From positions 2,914,001 through 2,978,000 of the forward strand of contig CP079103.1 of the NCBI GenBank assembly GCA_019285755.1: 64,000 nt of DNA, read 5' to 3'. Made by a program: the position numbers and the translations under genes. This stretch comes from Chitinophaga sp. E66 (lineage in GTDB: Bacteria; Bacteroidota; Bacteroidia; Chitinophagales; Chitinophagaceae). Position 1 is the stretch's first letter; each line of letters starts with the position of its first letter. The notes below the pieces were generated by a model, which worked only from the letters and a program-made list of their open reading frames with translations, did not search any database and was not told where the DNA came from. Positions 8,696-17,679 of this stretch are shown piece after piece.

Positions 8696-11148
8696 TCAAG
8701 ATAAACAGATCAGCCCGCGCGGCTTCTCTTCTTCAGCGCCGCCCGTACGCCTGCGGGGGCCTTGCTGTTGCCCGCCGAAGCGATAATTGAAAGTGAGCGT
8801 TGCCACTCGCGTATCGCGGAACTGGCGGAATGCTTCGGAGTAGCCCGTGAGTTTCGTAAATGCCTTCACCCTTCCTGTCAGGAAGATATCGCTCACATTC
8901 AGCTTAAGCGACCCTCTCCGCTCCCAGAAAGTCCGCTGCGCGCCGATACCGAGCTGCCAGTTACTGTACACATCCAGGAAGCCGTACCAGCTGCGGCTCT
9001 GGTAATTGCCGTTGATCTCCAAAGTAGTTTTGGGATTGAGGGAGATGGTGTTGCTGGTATTGAAGGTCAGGACAGGCGGCCTTCATTGAGGTTGGTGTTG
9101 ACAAGATTTCCCCGGTACCGGCCATAAAACGCCACGAAGGTATTGTTGCTGTTGAGCCATTTGAGGGCGGTTACCGGCACGCCGATGGTCATATGGTAAT
9201 AGTCGTACCGCGCGAGGTTGCGCATGGTCTGCAAGACGCTGTTGGGCTCTATGTCCGGCGCCAGCACGGACAGGATATTGTCTTTCGTTTTGCTATAGCC
9301 AGCCTTGGCGGTATAGACTTCCTGAACGTATACACGAGTTCATAGGAGTCAGTGATCTCCGGGTTCAGGGCCGGGTTGCCGGCTGAAGACGTCAGCGGAT
9401 CAAGGAATACCCGGAATGGGTTCAGCTGGCGGTACGAGGGCCGGTTGATCCGTCGGCTGAGCGTTATGCCCAGGTCGTGCGTTTTACTGAACTGGTAGCC
9501 TGCATAGCCACTAGGGAACAGTTGTACGTAGTCACGTTCAAAGGTCTCCTCCCCGATCACCTGGCGGCCGTTGGCATGGGTATGTTCCATCCGCAGGCCA
9601 AACTGGTAACTGAGCTTTTTCCATTTGCCAGAACCGTTGAGATAGGCGGCGTTGATGTTCTCTTTGTAGATGAACCGGTTGCTTTTAGCCGCGTCCAGTT
9701 CGTACCCGCCATGACTGCGGTCAAAGAAACGCACATCATTATCCGTGCGCACCCAGCTGCTCTTCACTCCTCCTTCCAGTTTCAGGCCCAGTGAGGCCAC
9801 AGGATGCACGTAATCCATCTTTGCGGAATAGATATCCAGATCGCCGCTGAGGTCGCCAAACAGGCGAAAATCGGGACGCGTGGGGTATTATTCAGATCGA
9901 GGTATGAGGTCTGGTAGTTCTGATACTCCCAGCTGCCGAAGCGGGCATAGTCCAGGTCTGCGGTGAGCTCCCGGCCCAGGGTATCCAGCTGCCGGCGGAA
10001 GTTGCCGTTGACGCTGTAGTTGCGCCGGTGGAGATCGTTATTGCCGAGGGTATTGAAATGTCCCGTCATCTTTTCGTCCGGGTCAAAGGATTGCGCCCGG
10101 CTGTCGGACCGCACGAGGCCGTCGTTGACGATGGCATTGGCGGAGATGCCGATCGTCGTACGGGCGTTGGGCTGGTAATCCATACCTGCACGCGCATTAT
10201 GGGTATTGAAGCGGAAACCGAAGAAGTTATCGTAATCGTTGCCGCCAGTTTCCACGCCTTCCGGCGTGAAGAACTTGCGGTGGATGTTAAGGTCGTTATA
10301 ATCGCGGCGGTGGCTGAAATTATACGAAGCGAAGTAATTGAATGCGCCTTTCTTGTGGTTGATGCTCAGCGTGGGGTTGAGTTTCGAATAGGCGCCCTGT
10401 CGAGGCTGAGGCCCACGGTGCCGTTGGTACCGTTGCTCCTTCCTTTTTTAAGCCGGATGTCGATGATACCCGCGTTGCCGGCGGCGTCGTAGCGGGCGGA
10501 GGGATTGGTGATGAGGTCGATCCGGTCTATCTGTGCCGCGTTAAGGGAGCGCAGGTAGGCGGCGAGGTCTTGTCCGGACATGGGGACCTGCTTCCCGTCG
10601 ATCATCACCAGCACGCCCTGGCGGCCGCGCATGGCGATATTGTCGTTCTGGTCTACCGTTATACCCGGGGCTTTCTCCAGCACCTCCAGGGCATTGCTGC
10701 CTGCGGCGCTGATAGCGCTGGATACGTTGAGGACGGTCTTATCATATTGCTGTTGAACGAGCGGTTTCTGTGCCACTACGTTCGCTTCGCGGAGCTGCCT
10801 GGCGGCGGGCTCCAGTCTTATCTCACCGAGGTTCGTGGCTGTGGTGTGGGCAATCTCAGGCGAGAGGTAGCGGTTATAGGCCATATGTTGGATGGCCACC
10901 TGGTAGCGGCCTTCGCGGATGCCGGTGAACGCGAAGTTCCCCTGCGCGTCGGCGTACTCCATTTTCACCAGCTTCTTATCGCCCGCGCTCAGGAGTTGCA
11001 CGATCACGTCCGTGGGTTTGAAGTCCGCCCCGCCGGAAACCTTCCCGCGGATGGCGCTTCCCTCCTGCGCCCACAATGCCGCAGGCCAGGCAAGGATACA
11101 TAAAATGAAGAGCTTCCAATACATCGATGGTTGAGAATGACGGTTCAT
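8696..11148 (-). CDS. TonB-dependent receptor / outer-membrane beta-barrel family protein
   Basis: About 820 residues. A signal peptide ends WPAALWAQ, then comes a carboxypeptidase-like domain (DAQGNFAFTGIREGRYQVAI). The plug follows (ALEVLEKAPGITVDQNDNI, MRGRQGVLVMIDGKQVPM, RIDLITNPSARYDAAGNAG), and then a barrel that reads as the OMP_b-brl_3 type. It has no SusD partner, so it is not a Sus pair. The substrate is unknown (often siderophores or peptides). Frame breaks near 10397, 9880, 9328 and 9072 are each repaired by one base. Confidence 0.88.
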
Positions 11149-11219
11149 ACCGGGGTGTTTTGAGGTAGATTATGGAAACGAAAATGAGACGATTCCCGGG
11201 TCCGCGCAACCGATTTTAC

Positions 11220-11231
11220 GTAAGCGCTTAC
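11220..11231. promoter_or_regulatory. 12-bp palindrome GTAAGCGCTTAC
   Basis: Perfect palindrome about 72 bp upstream of the TonB receptor start codon, where an operator would lie. No regulator is assigned. Confidence 0.35.
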
Positions 11232-11601
11232 TATTAATTTCCACTGTCCGCTTCCGGACGGCTGCCGGCTATCCGCAGAAGGCACCTCTCCACTCCTCCG
11301 ATACGACCATTCAGCGCCAACTTACCGCCCTTCATCCTGCGGAAATGACGCTTCGGAGGATGCCGACAGGAACGTATTAACGGGGCTTACCCCAGGAAAG
11401 ACGCCGTCCGGGCGGAGCGGCTGAAGCGATGAAAAATATAGATGAACGGTATGAGGTATACATGGGGCTGTCTTAACCTAATCGACCTGAGAATTGCTTT
11501 TGTTTTCGGGCCAATCGGCATCCAGCCTGCTTTAAGTTACCTGGTCGTCAGCTTCAGGCCTGCCGTTTGTCATGAGTTTGTCTTAACTATATTCGATGTA
11601 T

Positions 11602-11690
11602 ATCCTATCTATATCCTACCCCTTTAAAGGGTAAGACATAGGTAGGATATAGGTAGGACATAGGTAGGATATAGGTAGGACATATACGAG
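11602..11690. repeat. Inverted tandem array A, 11-bp period
   Basis: The right arm carries four exact copies of ATAGGTAGGAY (Y alternates T, C, T, C) at 11638, 11649, 11660 and 11671, preceded by a degenerate copy at 11627. The left arm carries two degenerate reverse-complement copies in the same 11-bp step (ATCCTATCTAT at 11602, ATCCTACCCCT at 11613). The arms meet at the perfect palindrome CCCTTTAAAGGG (11620-11631). As single-stranded nucleic acid this would fold into a stem with a long repeat tail. It lies 55 bp beyond the stop of the minus-strand dehydrogenase gene. Confidence 0.85.
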
Positions 11691-11745
11691 ACGCCAGAGA
11701 GACAAAAGGGAGTATAAAAGGGGTTAGATAGCGATTAGAAGCGCA

Positions 11746-12621
11746 TTAAGCCGCCCGGAGCACCTTGATCATGGCAGACAGCTCTTCGCCCGCCAGCCCC
11801 ATATCCGCGGCCTGTTTAAACATACCCGCAAGGTAAGCGGGGAAAGCCCGGTTGATGCCGGCATCCTGCGCTTGGAGTATCCGCGCCGTGGCGTCTACCG
11901 AAATGCTCAGGGGCTTTCGGACTTGGCGAATTGGTTGTCGTGCACGAGTTGCCCTTCGTATTTGATGAAGTCGCCGAAGGTGCTGAGGATCCCTGTCAGC
12001 AAGCCGGCGTATTTTTCTACCGGGAAGCCGGCATGCTCCATGATCCGGGCGCCGTGGAAGAAGCCCATGAGCGTGCCGTAAATGCCCGACAGCGTGGCGA
12101 GGTCTACCGAGGAGGCGAGCCCCGCGGGGATACCCAGCCATTCCGGCGTGCCGGCAAAGACTTTCAGGACCGGCAGGCCCTGCTCCCGGCCGCGGCTTTA
12201 CCAGAGATATACAGCGGCGTGTCTTCCCGGCCCATCTGTTGCGGAGCGGCCTGGATGGCGCCGTCGAGATACCGGGCGCCGAGGCCTTCTGCCCATTGCT
12301 CCTGGCGTTCGCTTCCGCGGGACTTCCGGAGGTGAGCTGAATCAGTACTTTATGGTTCCAGTCGGCCTGTAGGGTTTGCGCGAGAATGGCTTCGGCGGCG
12401 GCGTAGTCATGTACGCACATCACGATGACGCTGGCGGCATTGACCGCATTGGCCGGCGAGTCGGCAACCTGGGCGCCGGCGGCGGCAAGCGGGGCGGATT
12501 TATCTGTGCTGCGGTTCCATACCGTTACCTGGTAACCTTGTTCGAGGAGGAGTTTCGCCAGTGTGGCGCCCATCATGCCGAGGCCGAGGACGGCGGCGGT
12601 TTTTGTGTTTGCTTGTTGCAT
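11746..12621 (-). CDS. NAD(P)-binding 6-phosphogluconate/3-hydroxyisobutyrate dehydrogenase-like oxidoreductase
   Basis: About 292 residues of the beta-hydroxyacid dehydrogenase/imine reductase type. The N-terminal Rossmann motif is AAVLGLGMMGATLAKLLLEQG, with VWNRSTDK after it. The C-terminal helical domain includes LSISVDATARILQAQDAG. Frame breaks near 12325, 12190 and 11915 garble the centre; restored frames read LASSVDLATLSGIYGTL and GIPAGL. The substrate is unknown. Divergent from the HxlR regulator, which probably controls it. Confidence 0.85.
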   Translation of the reverse strand: MQQANTKTAAVLGLGMMGATLAKLLLEQGYQVTVWNRSTDKSAPLAAAGAQVADSPANAVNAASVIVMCVHDYAAAEAILAQTLQADWNHKVLIQLTSGSPAEANARSNGQKASAPGISTAPSRPLRNRWAGKTRRCISLVKPRPGAGPAGPESLCRHAGMAGYPRGARLLGRPRHAVGHLRHAHGLLPRRPDHGACRLPGRKIRRLADRDPQHLRRLHQIRRATRARQPIRQVRKPLSISVDATARILQAQDAGINRAFPAYLAGMFKQAADMGLAGEELSAMIKVLRAA

Positions 12622-12731
12622 CTGTTTTCGTTTTTGTTGAAACAAAGGTGCGGCGAAAGGGAACCGTGGGCAATAAGGGAGAAAAGATTCGGTAGGGATA
12701 AAAAGTTCCCTATGGCGCCCGGGACCCCTTG

Positions 12732-12753
12732 CGGAAAAAGGGGTACCTTTCCG
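12732..12753. promoter_or_regulatory. Dyad CGGAAA-N10-TTTCCG in the dehydrogenase/HxlR gap
   Basis: Inverted repeat with 6-bp arms around AAGGGGTACC, ending 14 bp upstream of the HxlR start. HxlR proteins usually bind dyads in such divergent gaps, so this is a candidate operator. Confidence 0.45.
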
Positions 12754-12767
12754 TAAAGATTAGCGGT

Positions 12768-13134
12768 ATGTACGAAAGAAAGATATCCGAGAATTTGGAC
12801 TGTGGCGTGAATGTGGCCAACAAGATCGTGGGCGGCAAATGGCGCGCCTGTATCATCGACTCCATCGGCAGGGTATTTCCCGGCCAAGTGAATTACAGCG
12901 CGAGATTCCCGAGGCACCGTCGCGCGTGATACAGATGCACCTGCGCGAGCTGGAAACGCTGCAGGTCATCCGGAAAGAAACGTCGGGCGGCTTCCGCTAA
13001 AGGCCGAATACTTCCTGACCGGACTGGGCGAATCCGTATTGCCCCTCATCGCCGCCATGGATGCCTGGGGCAACGCCAATAAAGCCATTGTGCAGGAGAT
13101 CTATGCGGGTATGGAAGAAACCCTTGGCAACTGA
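12768..13134 (+). CDS. HxlR-family transcriptional regulator
   Basis: About 122 residues with the compact HxlR winged helix. NLDCGVNVANKIVGGKWRA is the signature opening, followed after frame repair by a PSRVIQMHLRELETLQVIRK helix-turn-helix/wing and LGESVLPLIAAMDAWG at the dimer helix. Two one-base breaks (near 12875 and 13000) split it. The divergent dehydrogenase is the obvious target. The stop is 2 bp before the GrpB start, so the two genes share a transcript. Confidence 0.9.
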
Positions 13135-13136
13135 GC

Positions 13137-13718
13137 ATGAAAGTCATCATCGTGCCATATGATCCCCTGTGGCCAGAAGCCTTCGAAGCGCAGCGGCGCA
13201 CCATCGCCGGGGCGATCGGGCACCTGTTCCCGGAGATCGATCATATCGGGAGCACGGCGGTACCCGGAGTGGCGGCCAAGCCAGTGATAGACATCCTTAT
13301 CGGCGTGGCGGCGGACGAATTATTGAACCAGACGATAGCGCCATTGACCCAACGCGGATTTACCTATTTCCGCAAATACGAACCAGGCATGCCTTACCGC
13401 CGGTTCTTCGCGCTGCTGGGCATGCCGCCCGGCGAAACGGCGCCGGCTCTCATTGATATCGGCGATCCTTTTGTTACCGGTGGTTCCATTCCTTCGCTGG
13501 TTAACGTACATGTAATGGTGAAGCATACTTATCACTGGAAAAGGCACCTGGCGATGCGGGATTTCCTGCGCGCGCACCCTGAAATAGCCGATGCATATGC
13601 GGCATTGAAAATCGGGCTTTCCGCCCGGGAGTTCGGAGATACGAACGAATACAATGCCGCCAAGGATAGTTTCGTGAAAGCCACTGAGCAACGCGCCCTC
13701 GCCTGGTGGAAAGGCTGA
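13137..13718 (+). CDS. GrpB family (UPF0157) protein
   Basis: 193 residues, intact. The nucleotidyltransferase-like fold signature is clear: VPYDPLWPEAFEAQRRTI, HIGSTAVPGVAAKPVIDILI, then HLAMRDFLRAHPEIADAYAA near the end. Members are small, mostly uncharacterised enzymes related to minimal nucleotidyltransferases. Starts 2 bp after the HxlR stop. Confidence 0.92.
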   Translation: MKVIIVPYDPLWPEAFEAQRRTIAGAIGHLFPEIDHIGSTAVPGVAAKPVIDILIGVAADELLNQTIAPLTQRGFTYFRKYEPGMPYRRFFALLGMPPGETAPALIDIGDPFVTGGSIPSLVNVHVMVKHTYHWKRHLAMRDFLRAHPEIADAYAALKIGLSAREFGDTNEYNAAKDSFVKATEQRALAWWKG

Positions 13719-13773
13719 CAGGCCGGCCAATGTTGTTCCCATGGGCGTAAATGCGTAAATTGAACAATAAACC

Positions 13774-14595
13774 ATGCCATATGTCGCAACCCAATCTTCC
13801 CTGACAGACGCCGATATCCGGCAATTTATTACGGAAGGCTACGTTCGCCTCAACGGTGCATTCCCTCGTGAACTGGCGCTGGAAGCGCAGGATATTCTCT
13901 GGAAGGAGATGAACCTCCGGCCCGATGCGCCTTCGCAATGGAAGCAGCCTGTGGTCTGGCTCGGCGAGCACGACCAGGAGCCATTCGTAAAGGCGGCAAA
14001 CACCCCTGTGCTGCATGCCGCGTTCGATCAGTTGGTGGGCCCTGGCAGATGGGCGCCGCGCGCAAGCGTGGGCACTTTCCCCGTACGCTTCCCCAGCAAG
14101 GAATCCGCGGGCGACGATGGCTGGCATGTAGACGTGAGCTTCCCCGGCCGCGAAGCCGCGCAGGACCCGGGGAATTTCTTCAAATGGAAATCCAACCTCC
14201 ACTCCAAAGGCCGCGCCCTGCTCATGCTGTTCCTGTTCTCCGATATCGGCGACCATGACGCCCCCACCCGCCTGCGGGCCGGTTCCCATCTCGATGTAGC
14301 GAAGATGCTTCGCCCGCATGGCGATAAAGGGCTCACGGCGCTCCAGATAGCTGACAAGCTGGGAGGCACCGGGCACCGAAAAGAAGCACTGGCGACCGGG
14401 GAGGCAGGCACCGTCTATCTCTGCCATCCTTTCCTGGTGCATGCCGCACAGGCGCACAGGGGTACGCAGCCGAGGTTTATGGCGCAGCCTGGCCTGCATC
14501 CGCGCACACCGTTTTCGCTCTTCAATAAAGCAGGGAATTACAATGCGGTAGAATCCGCTATCCGGCTGGGCATCGGGCTGGATAAGGAAGCCTGA
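13774..14595 (+). CDS. Phytanoyl-CoA dioxygenase (PhyH)-like Fe(II)/2-oxoglutarate oxygenase
   Basis: 273 residues, intact. The metal site is visible: HVD in DGWHVDVSFPG (about residues 117-119) and the distal His in LCHPFLVHAAQAH. An Arg for 2-oxoglutarate is plausible in GTQPRFMAQPGL. The family hydroxylates small molecules; the substrate is not deducible. Follows GrpB by 55 bp on the same strand. Confidence 0.85.
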   Translation: MPYVATQSSLTDADIRQFITEGYVRLNGAFPRELALEAQDILWKEMNLRPDAPSQWKQPVVWLGEHDQEPFVKAANTPVLHAAFDQLVGPGRWAPRASVGTFPVRFPSKESAGDDGWHVDVSFPGREAAQDPGNFFKWKSNLHSKGRALLMLFLFSDIGDHDAPTRLRAGSHLDVAKMLRPHGDKGLTALQIADKLGGTGHRKEALATGEAGTVYLCHPFLVHAAQAHRGTQPRFMAQPGLHPRTPFSLFNKAGNYNAVESAIRLGIGLDKEA

Positions 14596-14648
14596 GTCAA
14601 TTGAGTTTATGGAACCCGGAGGAGTTTGCATCATGGGAAAACCATGTT

Positions 14649-15377
14649 ATGCAACGGATCTGTTTATTCCTGTGTTTTCTATTTCTGTTATACTGCGGGC
14701 AGCCTATGCCTGAAATACGTGAATACAAACTGGACGGCTACACGCTTCGGGACACGATACTTCCGGGGACAGTCCGGTTCATCCCCTACGATGCCTTCGC
14801 GCGATATGGCATTTGCTATATCGGTGGCATGCAAGATATGATCAGTACCGGCCGACCCATCGGCCATTTCGGAAATATCCCCGTACCGGAAGGTAAATGT
14901 ACCAGGAAATTTGACAGTCACTATATTACCATTGAAGTGGATACTTCCGCCACACAATTGCAGTTCGATCATTATAAATACGACACTATAACGCAAAGCC
15001 GCACCGTTGATTCAACTTCACTGTTTGCTGCCATGCGCGTTACCGTCAAGAATATCTCCGATTCGTTACTATACCTCGGAAATTCCAACACACTGGAATA
15101 TATGTTCCTGGAGATACGGAACGGCGGCAATGAATGGATTGCCCTCGAAAACCCGTCCTGGCGATATGCTGGTTGCGCAACAGGCGTACGGGACAACTAT
15201 CTTCGGCCAGGGGATATCGTCATCGCGAAATTTCCGCGATATGAAGGAGAATATACGGCTAAATACAGGCTGGTTTGGCAGCGGCCCGGAGGGGCGAAAA
15301 TAGTTTCCAATGAGTTTGTGGCGCCCAGCAATGAATTGATTTCAAACATCGTGGATTTGAAAATGAGCGATAGATGA
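14649..15377 (+). CDS. Hypothetical lipoprotein
   Basis: 242 residues starting MQRICLFLCFLFLLYCGQ, a short lipoprotein signal with Cys at about 16. The remainder is beta-rich (FAAMRVTVKNISDSLLYLGN, YEGEYTAKYRLVW) and resembles an immunoglobulin-like fold, but I recognise no family. The nearest upstream in-frame start adds residues before the signal, so 14649 is preferred. Intact frame. Confidence 0.7.
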   Translation: MQRICLFLCFLFLLYCGQPMPEIREYKLDGYTLRDTILPGTVRFIPYDAFARYGICYIGGMQDMISTGRPIGHFGNIPVPEGKCTRKFDSHYITIEVDTSATQLQFDHYKYDTITQSRTVDSTSLFAAMRVTVKNISDSLLYLGNSNTLEYMFLEIRNGGNEWIALENPSWRYAGCATGVRDNYLRPGDIVIAKFPRYEGEYTAKYRLVWQRPGGAKIVSNEFVAPSNELISNIVDLKMSDR

Positions 15378-15468
15378 ATTACTCGCCACATTGCCTATCT
15401 TGGGCATTCATGAAAGACTGACATGGACAAATCTGCAGCGAAGAACAGACTTTTTAAAACGCGAAACA

Positions 15469-15890
15469 ATGCCATTCTACCAGGAAATCATACGACTGCC
15501 AGGCAAACGCCGGGGCTTTCATCTCATCACGGAAGAAGTGTTGCGGGCCATACCGGCCATCCGTCAGTTGCGGGTGGGGATGTTGCAGGTATTCATCCAA
15601 CACACCTCCGCGTCGCTGACGGTGAATGAGAATGCCGACCCAACCGTGCGCCGCGATTTCGAGATGTACTTCAACAAAGCCGTCCCTGAAAACGATCCCG
15701 ACTACGAACATGACTACGAAGGGTCAGACGATATGCCCGCCCATCTGAAATCCTCCCTGCTGGGCTGCTCTGTGCTGATACCCGTCCGCAATGGCGCACC
15801 CGCGCTGGGCACTGGCAGGGCATTTATCTCTGTGAGCATCGGGACAATGGCGGTCCGCGGCAACTGGTCATCACCCTTTGGGGCGAATAA
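15469..15890 (+). CDS. yjbQ: YjbQ-family protein (secondary thiamine-phosphate synthase type)
   Basis: About 140 residues of UPF0047. Recognised by RGFHLITEEVLRAIP, FIQHTSASLTVNENADP (conserved His and TSASLT) and NAGVPALGTWQG-like text near the end. One base is missing near 15815. With it restored the gene reads TWQGIYLCEHRDNGG and stops at 15890, rather than running into the next gene as the raw frame does. E. coli YjbQ has weak thiamine-phosphate synthase activity; the true role is unsettled. Confidence 0.9.
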
Positions 15891-15906
15891 CGTATATTTG
15901 AAAGCT

Positions 15907-16802
15907 ATGCTCATCCAGCCTGCTATCACCCTGTTACGCCATCAGTTGCTGCCCGATTTCCCATCGGGCTCCGCGCTGGCCTTTACCGATGGAAAGCTCT
16001 ACCTCGTGGGCGACGATGCCCGCGAACTGCGTATCCTCGATACGCAATACCGCACGGCGGGATCCGTCACCCTCTTCACCCATCCCCAGTATCGCATTCC
16101 CAAACCCGAGAAGGCGGACCTGGAATCGGCTGTAGTACTAAAGCATAAACAAGCCACTTACCTGGCGGCATTTGGTTCCGCCAGTCTTGATACCCGCCGG
16201 CAGATCCTGCTGGTGCCCCTGCCCTTCCGTACCAGCGATCATCCCGTTATCTATTCGCATTATGCGGACGACTTCTGGAGCTGCTCGGGAGCAATTGCGG
16301 AGATCAATATCGAAGGAGCCGCCATCGCGGCGAATCAATTGGTACTGGCCAACCGCGGGCATGAAAGCAATCCACATAACACGCTCGTGATCGCCCGCCC
16401 CGATTGCTGGAACCCCTTCGGGAAGACCGCCCGCATTTCCAGCAGATCAAACTGCCCGATTCGGGCAAGGGCTTCTGTGGCGTGAGCGACCTCTGTTATA
16501 TCCCCGGGCGCGACGTCCTGCTGCTTACCTTTACCACCGAGGCCACCGCCAGCACATACGATGATGGCGTCATCGGCGACAGCTACCTGGGCGTTATCCG
16601 CAACTACGCCAAACAAATGAAAGCCGGTGAAGTGACACCCGACGAAATGATCAGCCTCCCGGCCGTGGCGCCACAGTTCGCCGGGCAAAAGATCGAGGGA
16701 ATCTGCCTGGAAAAGACCCGCCCTAACGACCTGCTGCTGCACCTGGTGGCAGACAACGACGCCGGCAACAGCCACCTCTTCACTATCAGCGCCGCGCTGT
16801 AA
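15907..16802 (+). CDS. DUF6929-like protein, probable beta-propeller-type
   Basis: About 298 residues with no signal peptide. The text LAFTDGKLYLVGDDARELRI, DLESAVVLKHKQATYLAAFG and KIEGICLEKTRPNDLLLHLV suggests repeated beta blades that report values. It matches my recollection of the Bacteroidota DUF6929 family, whose function is unknown. The frame breaks near 16400 and is rejoined by one base. Starts 17 bp after yjbQ on the same strand. Confidence 0.65.
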
Positions 16803-16861
16803 AGCGCCCTTTGGCCGTTCGCCCGGCTCGCCTTACCTTTAGGGCCTACTAAACTGGTTTT

Positions 16862-17278
16862 ATGCGGGACATCAATCTGTCGAATCTGCCCATCGCCGTA
16901 GCTCCCTGGAGAGAAAACGCCGCCGAAGTGCTTTACAGCCTCCAACAGGTATATCCTGACATGGACATCCTCCTGTCTGCCGAAATGGAACAGCTCGCAG
17001 AAATGCGCGAAGGCGACGACCAGGAAGACGCCATGGATTACATCGGGCAGGCCCTCAGCGTGTACGGCTACGCGTTATACAAGATCGATTCCCTGCAGGA
17101 AGAATTCTGGTACGCTATCCTGTCTACCGACGAAGAACCTTCCGAATCCGGCTTCTACAATATCAGCGAAGAAGAGATGGACCAGGAAGGCGTGGCGGAA
17201 GAAGCGCGTAAGACTTACCGTCGCCGGGAAGCCACCCTCTGCAAGCTCTTCGACCATGAATGGGGCGAACAGTTCTGA
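16862..17278 (+). CDS. Hypothetical acidic protein
   Basis: 138 residues, strongly acidic in the centre and end (EMREGDDQEDAMDYIGQALS, DEEPSESGFYNISEEEMDQE). No signal or membrane segment, so probably cytoplasmic. No family recognised. Intact frame; it ends just before the promoter of the sulfatase locus. Confidence 0.7.
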   Translation: MRDINLSNLPIAVAPWRENAAEVLYSLQQVYPDMDILLSAEMEQLAEMREGDDQEDAMDYIGQALSVYGYALYKIDSLQEEFWYAILSTDEEPSESGFYNISEEEMDQEGVAEEARKTYRRREATLCKLFDHEWGEQF

Positions 17279-17320
17279 CGTTCCTCCCGGCAGGAAAGAA
17301 TATTTTTATTAGTCTACTAT

Positions 17321-17355
17321 TTTTGTAGGTTATTTAGAAAAGAGTATTATCTTTG
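17321..17355 (+). promoter_or_regulatory. Bacteroidota-type promoter for the SusC/sulfatase locus
   Basis: The -7 box TATCTTTG (17348-17355) matches TAnnTTTG exactly. TTTTG at 17321-17325 lies 22 bp upstream, near the usual -33 spacing. Transcription would start around 17361. Confidence 0.7.
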
Positions 17356-17360
17356 ATGCG

Positions 17361-17679
17361 AATTACCGGTAAGCCGTAATTAGAATCGAGGGATAGTTGA
17401 CCAGAGAGACCAACCAGAGACTATCAGTGGCATGAGGCAACCGCCGGACCGAATCTTTTCAAAAAACCAACGCCGATGTCTTCCTTTCTTACATTTCCCC
17501 GCGATGTCGGGTCATGCGACCCTGTATGCCGTAAGGCATTCCGTTTATCATTCGTGTAACCGTACATTTTACTGAAGCGCCGCCCTATCGGGGCTTCGGA
17601 AGAAGTTGTATGCACTTGTACCGCCGCATTCCGCGGAGCGGGGCGGCCTTCTGTTGTCGTATCATTAATCAACCATAGC
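17361..17679 (+). ncRNA. Long structured 5' leader of the susC mRNA (candidate cis-regulatory RNA)
   Basis: About 320 nt without a supported gene. The predicted transcript begins with a hairpin (AATTA/TAATT plus CGG/CCG, 17361-17381). It continues with GATAGT...ACTATC closing a loop, GGGTC-ATGC-GACCC, and TGCC-GTAA-GGCA. Such stacked stems in a long leader suggest RNA-level control of the downstream importer and sulfatases. GGCAACC occurs once, but the S-box (SAM-I) core as a whole is absent. Class unknown. Confidence 0.45.

Larger units (their letters stand above)
11149..11745. other. 597-bp gene-free stretch with palindrome and repeat array
   Basis: No supported gene. It holds the promoter side of the TonB receptor, including the perfect palindrome GTAAGCGCTTAC at 11220-11231, and the 11-bp-period inverted array at 11602-11690. 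A 61-codon frame at 11442-11627 runs into the array and has no family likeness. Confidence 0.7.

Noticed and set aside
11442-11627. 61-residue frame upstream of array A
   Set aside because: It reads into the repeat array, lacks a family match and lies in the promoter side of a receptor gene.
11602-11690. CRISPR array
   Set aside because: The units abut without spacers, are 11 bp long and occur in both orientations. No cas gene is in the window. The same applies to 34302-34423.
15391-16485. Fusion of YjbQ with the following DUF6929-like protein
   Set aside because: The join exists only because one base is missing near 15815; the correct yjbQ frame stops at 15890, 17 bp before the next start.
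17361-17480. S-box (SAM-I) riboswitch ahead of the sulfatase locus
   Set aside because: Only GGCAACC is present. The GAGGGA/GGCCC core and four-way layout could not be found, so the class is left open.
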